Positions 37,641-49,430 of a DNA stretch of 64,000 nt are shown here, one piece after another (position 1 is the first letter of the stretch; every line of letters starts with the position of its first letter). Both the position numbers and the translations under genes were made by a program. The notes below the pieces were generated by a model. It saw nothing but the letters and a program-made list of their open reading frames with translations. It did not search any database and was not told where the DNA came from. The stretch is from positions 469,777-533,776 of the forward strand of contig JAYKAV010002918.1 in NCBI GenBank assembly GCA_035582835.1. Reading direction: 5' to 3'. The stretch comes from Phoebastria nigripes. Taxonomy: Eukaryota; Chordata; Aves; Procellariiformes; Diomedeidae.

Positions 37641-40600
37641 TCTTGAGCTTTGGAGAGCCTTTTAGAAAATAATTCCTAGTTAACGGTACTTATTAGTTTC
37701 TTTTTGACATGCAGCAGGTTGGATGGCACTTTATAATCTTAGGCATGCTCTATTACCCTTCCTGTTCTTTCTCCCCTTTGTGTGCATCAGTAACAAGCTC
37801 TTCTGGACAGAAGAAGCAATGGCAGTTGCTGGCACCTTTTGACTTAGAGAGAAGGAGAAAACATTTTTGGTGCCAGGAGGGGTCAGGGAACAAAGGATCC
37901 ATTTGCCTCTTCCTTCTGGAGGTGATGCTGCTGGATATTCACAGCCCTATTCAGGCTGGAGGGGCAGTATTAGGTTTTCTGATAAATCGTATGTGACACT
38001 CCTGGCTTTCTCTGGCATGCTTCAGTTTATGAACATCTCAACTTCAGAGTTAGGGGAAATGTTGAAGACAGATAATTTACATGCCCAAAAATACCAGTGG
38101 AATTCAAAATGGACTGGAAGTAGCTGCATATTTGTGCTTCCTCCAGGAAAACATTATAGAAAACCAGGAAAAGGCAAGAAAGAGGAAAGCTTTGGGGCTG
38201 GAAGGTGGCATTGAACTGGGAGAGAGTCTTTCAGCCCTTGGTGGGCTGCCTTACTCCCCTGGTGACTATGTGAAGACAAACACCATACGAGGAGACTCAG
38301 GCTGGGGACTGTCATTTTGCACACAGGGTCAGGATGAGGCGAGAGGAGAGCAGCGAGGAACAACACAGATGAAGCCTTGAAATTGGTAGGGCCCTGCAGG
38401 GAAAAGCCTACAAAGCGCTGTCTCTGTGCTTGCCAGCTGAAAGCCTGTCATGTGCAAGATGCATCATCACTTCCTCAGAGACAGAAGAAGCCCCTGTCAG
38501 CTATAAAACACCCCTCATCCTTCAGCAACAGCCTAACTCACTCAGCATTATGCAGAGCTGTGGTTTCAGCTCATGACTTATGTCTCCCCAGCAGAGGGTG
38601 AAGATCCATAATGGGGTCAAGACCAATTATCTCATCCTTCAGTTCTTTGTGGAGGGCCACTGACGGGATTCAGTTGCCAGAGGAAGGGAGGGGACAGGCA
38701 TATCCAAAGACTAAATGGTCCTGGGAGGTGATTAACCCTCTGCAGCCGGGTGATGCAAGTGAGCAAAGCTCCTAGCAGAATCCCTTGCAAGGACTTGGTG
38801 AAAGGATGCCCCTCAACCTGGTGCCTGGGGCTTAGCAAAGATGTTGCAAAAGGCCTAACGTGGGTGGAAGTGAATCTGATTTGTCACTTGCGGGCACTGT
38901 CATTTGGGAAACCAGGCAGCTTTTCACCAAAGCCTCTGTCACTTGCCAGGATGGAAAACAGGTTGCAACAGCCTGTGGTGAACTGCAAACATGATCCATG
39001 CAGCTGGGGCTGGCTCACCAGCACTCACGTCGCCCCAGCTCTTTCTCATCTCACAGTGAGTTGGCATGAGCCAGTGAATTAGAAACAAGGGCAATTAGTC
39101 AGACAGGCTGCCATTTACTCTGCATCCCCGTTCTCTTGTATGCATATCTCTCTGCCAAGCACAGCCAGGCTCATGAAAGCAAATGAAAAGGAAGATGAGA
39201 CAAAGTTCCTCTGATGGATTCTTCTCCCTTTCTCCAAATGCTACCCGAGTCATTTTTCAGCCATCGTAAGGGATCGTGATGACAACATCTCCTTTAAATC
39301 ACCAGTACTAATGATTTCTAACTTGAATGGGAAACTTGTAATTGTCGGCTAGGATAGATAGATAGCAAGGAACAAACTCTACCAAGAATTGTCCCAGTAG
39401 AGGTCTCTGAAATGTCTTGCTTTTGGTGGAGTTCAGTAGTCATCAAAGCCTTTCGATGTAACTTTGCAGTTCAACTTTCCTTGCCTGACTGAGCAGGAAA
39501 CTGCTAAGCACGTTAAGCGCATTAGAGCCAGAAACAAGGCTCCTCCCTACCTGCCTGCCTGCCTTTTTGTTGGCATCCAGTATTCACAGAGAGTGAAAGA
39601 GGAGCTGTTTCAACGTCTGCCAGTGGTCTTCTACGTACTTGAGGAGCTTTAAAGCTGGCAGAGGTCTGTTGTTCTCCTCAGGGTATTTTCTGAGGTCCAA
39701 TTTATTCCTTCAGCCATATGGTGATCAAATATCTCTCAGCGCCTGCAGTGCTTTCAAGAGCTTGGCTTTGTTCTGTGACTGGTTCTGGCCAGCTTTGCCT
39801 AAAAAGTTCTCCATGGCTGCTCAGCTGGATGCCTGCAGATGGTGTGACACTGTCTGGCTAATGAAGCCACATAGCGTAACCAGCTCCCATGCCCAGGACA
39901 GGTACACAGCCCCAGCACTGGCCTCTCGGAGCCTGTCCTGCTACCGCATTCACAGAACATGCTTCCTCCCTGGTGACTTTCTGCCACAGTGCTGTGTCGG
40001 TACAGAAAGACACCAATTTGTAACGCTGAATATGACTTTGCTTCATCTTTCCTTGCCTCTAAGGTATTTCCAGGCTTTTATCCTGAGCTCTGNTTATTTC
40101 TCTAGCAGTTCCCATTTCCGAAGATGTTCACTTTTGCTCCTGGTCTTCAGCTCAGCTGTCATCGCTGTCAGCCCATCTCCAATCTACTTGCTTTTGCTTG
40201 TAGCGGAAACAACACTTTGGAATCACACAGAGAACAAGAACCCATTTTCCCCTGGGACACCCATCCTCGCTGGCTGGAACCGCAGAACATTAGTCACGCG
40301 CCACCAAGCCGGGAGGAGGAGAGGGGAGGGCTTTGCCTGTTACCACTGGCTGCTTTCCCTCTGTTTATTTTTGGTGAAGGGCTCTGGGCACTGAGGGACA
40401 GTGTGGGACAGTCCCCAGTGGGGCAGAGGGCAGGGTCCTTGGTCGTATTTCCCTTACATGCTGTCTGCCTCTGTCAAAGGGACTGCTGAAATGCAAGCTG
40501 GCTCCCAAGCAACACAGCATCCACTCCTAAGGACTAGGAGAGACCGTAACTTCTCACCAGGCTGATCTCCTGTACGTCAGAGGCCCTTGTGCTCCTCTCC

Positions 40601-41122
40601 TGACCATTTTCCCCTCACAGCTTTCCTGCTGTGTGACCTGACAGCCACATGCATGTCTATCCCACACCAGAAGTGTGTCCCATCACTTGATGGGAGCTGT
40701 GTGCAGTTTTTGTCATAAGACAGCTATACTCCTGGTCAGAGGATGAAGCAGGGAGGGAGCTAAACAGACCTGGAAAGAGGATGAGAGAAAATGGCTAATG
40801 GGTCAGGCACGATATTCTGCTGATCCAGGGGTGGTTTGTAAGGTGTAGGTTGAGTATCCTCGCTCCAAATTGTCTGTTGCTGCCCACTCCTGGAGACAGC
40901 ATCCTAAATCAGCCAGCTTATTGCTCTGATCTGGTGATTCCTCTGGTCCACAACTGTGACAACATCAGAGTAAATCTCTGCACCTCAGCCCCTGTGCAAT
41001 ATGGACCTGCTAAATTACTTAACACTGGCGAAGTACAGTGGAAATAGAGGGCTATAATACACCACNGGGGCTTGCTGATTCTCAGCCTGCTCCTGAAATC
41101 ATTCTAGAGGTCCATTCATTCA

Positions 41123-41139
41123 TGTGTGTATATATATAC
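41123..41139. repeat. Compound (TG)n(TA)n tract ending at an N
   Basis: A short TG run passes into TATATATATA and stops at an unresolved base at 41140. The N probably reflects length or sequence ambiguity in this tract. Confidence 0.75.
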
Positions 41140-43240
41140 NCTTAAGTGTGTTTGGGGGTGCGAACACGTGTGTATGGGACGGGAAACGAACAAGTGTATT
41201 GAATAATGCATGAGAGAAATGGCAGATTACAATGCTTTTTCTCAAATAACTAATAGCAGCAATAAAGCAAATGCCTGAAAGGGCTGTCATCCCATTTGTC
41301 AGCCTTGAGACAGATTTTTCAGGCCTATACACGAAGCTCCCTCATTGCAGCCCACAAATAAATCACTGCCTCGCCTCGTCCCCCCTCCCCACTTCTGCCT
41401 GTTCTGCCTGCTTGTGCTTGCTGTCCTGCACCCTATAGCTGCCTCTCCTGCTTCATCCAGCTGGGTCCTGTGTTGAAGAGCAGGATTTCTGTCCACATCT
41501 CCGCTGTGAGAGAGAAGGTTGGATAAAACACAGTTTTCTCACGCAGTGAGCTTACTCTCCTGCGCTCGGTGCACCAAAAACCCACGCTCTGCTCAGAGAC
41601 CTACTTACAAACATGGATCAGCAGCTAGATTTCATGCAAATGGATGGGAGTGGTCAGAAAACCAAGGTGGCGAGTTAAAACACACTGTTAGAAGAAAAAG
41701 AAAATACATTTCTTTAATGTGCCAAAATACAGACACACACATGGAGAGATTCTGTAACCAGCCAGTGTAAACAGGAGCACGGGAAAGACAAGGACCAAAC
41801 AGAGAGGGATAAAAGGCAGGTTCAAGAGATGATTCAGACAAAACAGAAATCCCTCCAAATTTAGAAAATTCAACCTAATAAGTGGGCATGTAAACTCTTA
41901 TGCTGGTCTTATGTGTGTTACCCTCCTCAGCCTGGAAGGCTGGGTCCCTTGGGGACCACACTCCAGCATGCCTGCACAGTTTGAAAGGCCCCCAAAGGCC
42001 TCCAAAGCAGAACGGGAAGAGCCAGGGGTTCTCAAGCAATACGTGCAAAGCTAATAGGGCAGACCAGTAAACNGAGGGATGGGAATTGGTCCAGTGTATA
42101 AATTACGATTCTACTCATGCACATTTTATAAAAACTAATTACTGATTAATGGATAAAGCTGCAGTCACAGAAATTTAGGAGGAAATGTGTCAGTAATGCA
42201 TTAGTGTCAACAGATGGAGCCTGGGAGAGCGAGAAGAAAATGTGCTCTAGTGTGCAGATGGCACTCACATGTACATCAGTGCCCCCAGGTCTCCACATCA
42301 GCTAGGGAGATGGATGGGGAGCACCATACAATTAGGAGAATTTAGTGACCTATTGATAAGAGGTAACAATTTAAATGGCATTAACCCAGTGCTTCCTGCC
42401 CAGATTGATGGAGGATTCATAGCAGAGGCCACACTCCGGTACTCTTTGGTCACCTGCCCTTACTATTATTTTGTCCAACAAATTAGCCACACGTGGTTGT
42501 TCCTAAAACTCCTGGTCTAGCTTTCTCGCTAGCAAAATGTCTCTTCCCCAGACAATGCCAGTTTGTTGAAGCCAAAAGTATCTGTGAGAAAGGATCAATT
42601 TGATGAATCTCCTGCTGGAGGAAAAAAAATGTTGAAAAACTGTTGAAAGCCTATTTTATCATTTTCAACAAAACCAGTATTTTTTGTTTGGAATAACTTC
42701 CAGCTTAGAAATGTAACTTCGTTTACACTACAAATGTTTTTTAAAGGTCAAATGGAAATAAACAGCTTGAAGACCCAATGTTTTGACTGGTTCAAGTTTT
42801 TCCGTCCTCAGTTAGTGACAAAAAAATTCAGATTTTTGATTCTTTCTTCCAGTTCAAAACAGGAAAATTATTTAAAGAATCTTTCAAGATGAAAAGACTG
42901 TTCCCATGCAGCACAAATTCCACCTGAATTTTGGTATAGGACAAAGCAAAGCACAAACAAGAAAGGATGACAATCATTCAGAGGTGGTCCACTGAGAAAC
43001 ATGGNGTTGCAGGCTTCCTTTCAAGAGACCTGCCTACTCAGAAGGACCAAATCCTTTGTTTCAAAATATCTGTGTGTCTGCAGAAAGAAGTTTGCCAGAA
43101 ATTTCAGAGTTACTGAAGAAGGAAAAGAAACAAAGCTAAATACATGCTCNCAACCAGTCTGCTAGAAGCTATGAGCCCACACAAATCATCTACACAAGTC
43201 CGGCCCATGCCTATGCCACCCTGATCACCCATACTGTGTG

Positions 43241-43261
43241 GATCACCCACGTGGTGTGATC
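43241..43261. repeat. Near-palindrome centred on a CACGTG E-box
   Basis: GATCAC at the left and GTGATC at the right flank CCACGTGG, a perfect palindrome containing the E-box CACGTG. GATCACCCA is also present at 43223-43231, 18 bp upstream. It may be a bHLH-type site or simply local repeat structure. Confidence 0.6.
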
Positions 43262-43362
43262 CCACAGTCCACATCCACAGAGGGGTGGAGCAGCTTCATC
43301 TCACAGTAGGTGCCTACAGNACAGGGGTCCATATGAATGACTCCTTTGTGTAATATGTATGT

Positions 43363-43382
43363 GTACTCATATGAATGAGTAC
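43363..43382. repeat. Inverted repeat GTACTCAT / ATGAGTAC
   Basis: Perfect 8-bp arms (43363-43370 and 43375-43382) flank a 4-base ATGA loop. CATATGAATGA within it also occurs at 43330-43340, so there is a direct repeat with a period of about 39 bp. Confidence 0.75.
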
Positions 43383-43587
43383 AAATCTCTCATACAGTAT
43401 GGCCTTGGGGACCATCAGTAATTAAAAACCTTTTCCCTGGGAATATACGTTTCTGTGTGAAGTGGCATTTGCCTGTTTGGTAGAAGAAGCAGTGGGAATG
43501 TCAGCAGGAGGACAAGCACAACAGCACCTCTAGGGAAAGCACGTGCCCTGGGAATTGTACTCTTCTTCCTCTAGGTCCTCGTCTTAC

Positions 43588-43634
43588 TGTGTGCATGTAT
43601 GTGTTTCATGTATGTATGTGTTTCGTATGTGTAT
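43588..43634. repeat. TGTA/TG-rich tract with a near-tandem duplication
   Basis: CATGTATGTGTTT at 43594-43606 is directly followed by CATGTATGTATGTGTTTC at 43607-43624. The second copy has one additional TATG unit. This is typical of replication slippage. Confidence 0.75.
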
Positions 43635-46600
43635 AAGGTTCTTTTACTATCTTCAGGTCAGGATTTTCCTCCTCCATTTTTTCCACAAGCCACAGGAGAT
43701 GCAGGAGTGAGTGGTGGATAGGTGTCACAATAATGTTTTCTCAGTGCCCAGGGTCAGCGCTGCNGTCCCTTTCTCATGCTCTGAACTTCTTTGTTCCAAG
43801 TAAGGCACGGGCTTCTCCCCTCCAAAGAGCATTGCCTGGGAGACACCATTTTTACAAAGCATGTTTGCCTTTTCCAAAGAGCATTGCTACGGAGACGCAG
43901 CCTTTCCACAGGAATATGTCAAGTAGTATTGTCTGGAGAAAAAGAGTCTCTCCTATCTGTGGGGTGGGCAAGGGGCAGGTGGGACANTTCCCAAGCCCTT
44001 ACAAACTGCAGTTTCCTCTCTGCAGCCCTCGTACACGTACACACGTATCCTGAATAAGCAGCTGAAAGACTCTGGGAAAAACACCTACCATGACAGCATT
44101 TCCAAGGCTTCCAAGTTTCTGCTCAATTTACCGTGGCAGTAGGAACAAGACACAGCCACAACCTGACGTTAGTCCCTTGCCCATTTTGCCTGGAGCCTTC
44201 AGTGGTGGAGGCATTTTGCTTAACACAATGAGGTCTTCCTAAACATCTTTTGTTTCCTTTTTTCCCTTTCAATCAGCCCATTCTTCTGCAGGTCTGCCAC
44301 ACAGGCAATTATTTCTNCTCTCAAAGAAGGGAATTCAGCCTGATCTCTGAGAGCAGAGTCCCTTTATGATGGCAAAAAGCCATATAGAGAATAGAAGATA
44401 CTTTAAATATTAATGACAAGAAAATAAATGGAGATTCATTAAACAATGTCACTATCACAGCGAAGCCTTGGCTACAAAGCTCTGCAATAATTAGCTGTCA
44501 GGAGACAGAAATACAGTTGTATTAGGATTCATCCTAATCACTTACAGACCTCTTTCAGAGGTCTGTCAAGCTCAGCTTCCTAGAGTTGGGGGATTTTTCT
44601 CACTTGTCCTGAAACATTCTTGGTGGGTGACGTTTCACCCTGAGCAGGTTGCTGAGCTCAGCAAGTCAGTGAGTCATTCACTCCTAGCAGGACAGGCAGC
44701 TCTCACTGCTCGGTTCCCTGATGTGACCCCTCCACCTTGGCCTCTCATGCCTGCAGCTCAAGGACTGGCCATCCCACTGCTACTACCATATCCTGTTCCT
44801 ACTTTTTTGGTTCCTTTTTTCCTAGTTTATAACTTGCTAAAGGAAATACAGGAGGTTTGTGCAGATCTTCCAGGGGCAGCTGTGTTCACCGCTGCAGCCT
44901 CTAAGTCACTCTTGTGTTCTGTAAAGTTACTGCTTTGTTTTAGCTGCAAGAGGCTTTTATTACCCACAACCTTAAGTAGTAAATAACCCAGAGGAATTTG
45001 CTTCCACCCTGCCTGGAACAAAAGAAGATGCTTTACTGGCTTAGCATGTTGTGGCATCTCTCCTTTTGAGAAAATATAAGTTTTTACCAGGCTGTTTATA
45101 AAAGCCAAAAAGGCAGTGGGAAGGACCCTTGAGGGAGTTTGGCAGCTTAATCCACACTGAGAAGGAACTCGTTGAATGGTCGATGAGAATTCGCAGGGGT
45201 ACCACCAAAGCCCATGTCTTTAAAATGTCACTTTATGTGATTTTGCTATTTAGGAATAGGGGTTTTTGACATTTCAGTGGACAGCAAAGTATTTTTTGAC
45301 AACCAACAATGGAAAAAGTGCAGTGAAAGATCAAACTGCAGAGGTTCAGTTGTAGTTGTTTGAAACCTACTCCTTTGCCTGCGTGAGAAAGGAAATTTTT
45401 TTTGTCCCAGATTTCAGTGGGAATATTTTCATCAGAAAACAGCTGCACAGAAAATTCTGCTCTCTCTTGAAAGGTCTTCACTAGTGGAGAAAAAATGAAC
45501 TTCACTGTGATGAAAGACAAGCCATGGGCATGTATAAGGACGTCACAGACTGTGAACTTTACAGCATGAGGTTGGTGAGGGATCCCAGGATCTCCTGCCC
45601 TTCATTACACTAGTATTTGGATTGAAATTTCTCTTCCAGATCAGCCTAGACTTTAGTCTCGCATCAATCAGTTGAACTGGGAGGTTGTGGCTGCTGTAGC
45701 CATTTCAGTTCACTTTCTAGATAGTTGATGGGAAGAAAGCACTGTGGTTCAGGGTTACCTTTCCTTTTGCTGGAGGAAGTGTTGGAGCTGAAAAAAAATT
45801 GTTCCAAAGTATCCTGCCTGGGAGTCACTAACCACACACTGGCAGCCAGCTGCTGTGCTTGTGGGGAGCATCTTATGTGTGCTGGTATGTTAACCTGTCC
45901 CTTCTCCAATGCTCACGTGAGCAAAGAGAAGGACTTGTTATATGGTTACACCAACTGTTTTTTCTTCCTTCATATTTGGTGCCTTCTGCCCAAGATCATC
46001 TTGAAAGTAAGTGTTGTGTCAGGATTGAGCTGCACATCACACGCACATGTCCCCTGAATGTCCCGTATCAGTTGGTCATTTTCTACTTCACTGTTCTGGA
46101 GAAAAAATGGCCCAGACTCCTTTGTCCACTGTGCAAAAAAACCTTCCACATGTGCAATGTAGGTTGAGGTGGAGTGTTCATACCAGTGCTGGAGGAATGC
46201 ATCTCCCTCCACCCTCCTCTGCCTCAGTTTCCCAACTTGGGAAACTTCCAGACTACAGTCTGAGAGTGAGCCCATGTGTGAAAACAGTAAGTGACTGGGA
46301 ACTTCGAGTTTGAACATGACCTCAAGCTTTGGGCATGGTAAAACAGCCACCCCAGGAGAGGAGCTTTCCTTCGTAAAACCTGTGTCACTCCTGTGACTAA
46401 TGAACACAAGTTTCAGCCGCCTCAATGAAAAGAATATAAATACAAGATGAAAATATAGGCCACTATTTCCAAAACCAATCCAGGACTTTTGTTTTTTAAA
46501 TAAGCACAAAAGATTCACAGTTTTGTTTGCTTGCTACAAAACAACAGAGAAAGATCTTTGCCCAGATATACTCTATCTGCTGCTGGGCTCTGCTGTTTTG

Positions 46601-48794
46601 ATAGAGAACCTAATTCATTCGTTTGCCTGGAGAGAAATTCAATAGAGAAGAGACTTGTGATCAATACCTGAGCGGGTGTCAGACCAGCACGCTGCAGACA
46701 GTCTATGCTCAAAAAGAATGAGGCTCAAAGCAGTGGGACTCTGAGCTTCCAGAGAGCTAGGAAAAACAGCTTGTAGCTTGTAGTGCAGTTATTATAGTTA
46801 CTAGTTATTTATATGATGAAGGTCTGTGAGTCTACGACCCAATTGTGCCAGGTGCGGTACAAAACACAGAAGAAGGATGAAAAGATGGAAAGGCTTTGCA
46901 CCAAGGCCAACAGCTGGCTACGGCAAGGGGAGAACAGCGAGAGAGCAATGCAGCAGAGCCGTTCAGCACAGCAGTGATTGTTCTCTGCTGATTAGTAACT
47001 GCTGTCAAGTTATTTCACAGACGNCAGGAAAAGGATTTCAGGAAAGGAGAGTTTTGGGAAGACTCTGAGGGCTCTTGGGGTACTGAGCTTGTCTGCGTAC
47101 AGTTCCTATCATGTGTAAGGAGCAGCATGGGAGGCAGCACAAACACCCTTGGCTAAAAATCTAACAGATGGGTGATGGGGCATTGTGGACAGGTCTCCAG
47201 ACGGCGCTGAAGTTGTCTAAAGGGAATAAGAGATGATGGTAAAGATCCCAAGGTAGGTCTCGTAGGCCTATAAAGCCAAGAGAAATAACTTATGCTTGAC
47301 ACAAGAGAGGAGGAGCCAGCACATACATGTGCAGAGACTGGGGAGAAAAGCATCCAGGACAGCGCAGCCCTGCAACGCGAAGGCAAAACACCCATTTACT
47401 TGACAGCAGGCCCTCATTATCCGCGACAAGCATTGCCTCCCTGATTACATGAGAGACCATCCTCAGTTACAACAGTCAATTGTTTCTTCCTTAGTCTAGC
47501 ACAGATTAGATTGGGCTTTGCATTTATGTACCCATCTCTCAAATGTGTTTGCAATGACAAAGCACCCACAGACACAAGCCNTTGGTTTAAAGCCAGCTGT
47601 CTCCACTCTGAGCCTCCAACAAACAAACAGACACCTCTGCCTGAAATTATCCCGCTGCAGAATACAGCTCTAGCACCAAAAGAAGCTTGCAGGAAAGTCT
47701 GCTTGAAGAAAGGAGTTAAGACACGATAACCTTGTTTAGAAGGGAATGGCTGAATAAACCTGGAGACCAGTTTTGCTGAAAGCCTGCAGGAAAAAAAAAA
47801 GGGCTAGAACAGAACAGGACACTCCATCTTCTTTCTATACCCACTCTCCCACTTGCCTTTCTTATGCTGCCTTTGTTTGTAGATGATTTTATTCAACTAG
47901 AGCTGAAAACCTATGGGGATGTCTGTCTTTCAGTACAAATTTATTAATACATAAATATCTCCAGCAATTTCTTTTTAGAAATCTAAGAAAATGCTCGCTT
48001 TCTCCCTCCCTCCCAAAGGCTTCAAGTTCAGGACAGACAAAAAACAGAGCACAAGAGAAAATCTATACAGCCTTCAAAGAAGTCACTTTGCTGATACACA
48101 AAGCAGAAGGCAATAAATAAATAAATTCTAGGCATACATAAGCAGATTTTGTAGAAATACTGGGAGCAAAATCTCAAGATTAACAAACAACCTGGCAATA
48201 CTTGTGAATGCATGGCAGTGCGGTTGGTGAGTATGTGTCAGAAAGTACCNTGGGGCAAGACAAGAATTTGTGGGGTATGTGAGTGTATGGAAATATGTAT
48301 TTCTGTGAGAAAATGAAGTTGCATTTATGGTGAAACGCTTCATGTCCTAAGGTCAGTGCTTATACAGAACTGGAATGCGGATATCTGGTTTGTAGATATC
48401 TGAGGTCAGAAGGCAGGAATCCCACTCTGGCCATCTGCAGTCTTGCCTGAAGGCCTCCTCCCTCCTGTTTGTCTGGCATCTTTACCAGAAGACACAGGAC
48501 TTGGGTGGTTCCCTATGTATCCCTACTTCTAGCAAGGACTCCCTGCTGAGCCAGGCTACGGGAAGGCAGCACTGCTTGAGGCTTGGCCAAGAGCAGCTCA
48601 GTTACTGCTGCCCGGGATGGAAGTGCACTGGTGTGTGCAAAATCAGAAATGAGAAGAACACACACACACCTCACACAGGCCAGTAACTGGAGCAGTGACT
48701 GGAGGAAGCTGCATGCTTTCTGCAAGGCTCTTGAGTTCTTATCGTTCCTTTGCTTTCTCTTGCTTCCAGGAGAATTCACTCACACTCTTCAGAA

Positions 48795-48835
48795 ATGGAA
48801 GGAGGGAGATGACTTGCATTAAGTCACATGGAAAT
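48795..48835 (-). repeat. Weak MIR-like fragment, minus orientation
   Basis: GATGACTTGCATTAAGTCAC resembles the reversed central word of MIR (a GTGACTTGCCCAAGGTCAC-type string). Nothing longer supports it. Confidence 0.22.
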
Positions 48836-49375
48836 TCTATCTGTGCTGCCTTTAATATTTACCTGAAACATCAGAATAACTGAATCTATAAATTGCTTTC
48901 TGCAGCAATTTGCAAGACACTGAAAAGACTTCACAGGGGACAGGAACCTTTCCTGAGATGAGTAAGTAGAGTTTGTAGGCAAGGAGAAGAGGTGGCTCCA
49001 CTCCCCCTAGTATCCATGTATGCCCATTTTCCTTGGGCTGCATTCAGCGCTACTGTTCCGTGAAAGGTGGAGAAGCCCAGCTGTATCNCCATCTCAACTG
49101 CCTGCTATCACCTTTGAACTTCCCTCTCTTTAGTGTAACGTTAACTTCATTTATAATACTTCCAAAGCAAAATCTTGGGGATTTTAGAGCACATTAAAAA
49201 TTGATCTCAAGGCATGGTCCCTAAAGCAGTCTTTACAAAAACCAATAAACACACTCAAAAAGTCTTCAGAAAATGCCCTTACTCTTACTCCATATGCACC
49301 TTCTCTGCTGCTATTTTGCCATATTACCAGACCTGATCTGAAACGGTGAACAAGCTTCTCTGGATACAGCATTTT

Positions 49376-49430
49376 ACAGCTCTGTGCTTCAGTTCCTGCA
49401 TTTGTGTAACTGGGTATAAAACCACAGACA
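49376..49430 (+). repeat. MIR-like fragment
   Basis: TGTGCTTCAGTTCCTGCATT, then TGTGTAACTGGGTATAAAAC, follows the order of the MIR tail with scattered substitutions. Confidence 0.42.

Larger units (their letters stand above)
35441..41122. other. Non-coding stretch containing the longest open frame
   Basis: 39639-40394 on the plus strand is open for 251 codons with an N at about 40093. The predicted chain is rich in Ser, Leu and Cys, has no domain that I recognise and no clear splice context, so I do not call it a gene. 35520-35780 is A/T-rich repeat-like DNA. A CA-rich tract lies at 36241 and a MIR-like fragment at 37572. Confidence 0.6.
41140..46000. other. Non-coding stretch with many N bases and small palindromes
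   Basis: 42600-42870 is a T/A-rich segment with GTTGAAAA and TTTTCAAC words in both orientations, possibly a decayed palindromic repeat. 43200-43390 is unusually rich in short palindromes. 45260-45510 is another T/A-rich repeat-like block. No gene was recognised. Confidence 0.6.

Noticed and set aside
46219..46250. MIR-like CTGCCTCAGTTTCCCAAC
   Set aside because: Only one short word matches and the following sequence is unlike MIR, so it is not listed as a feature.
45970..46518. 182-codon minus-strand open frame
   Set aside because: It overlaps a weak SINE-like word, shows no known motif, and has composition typical of chance frames.
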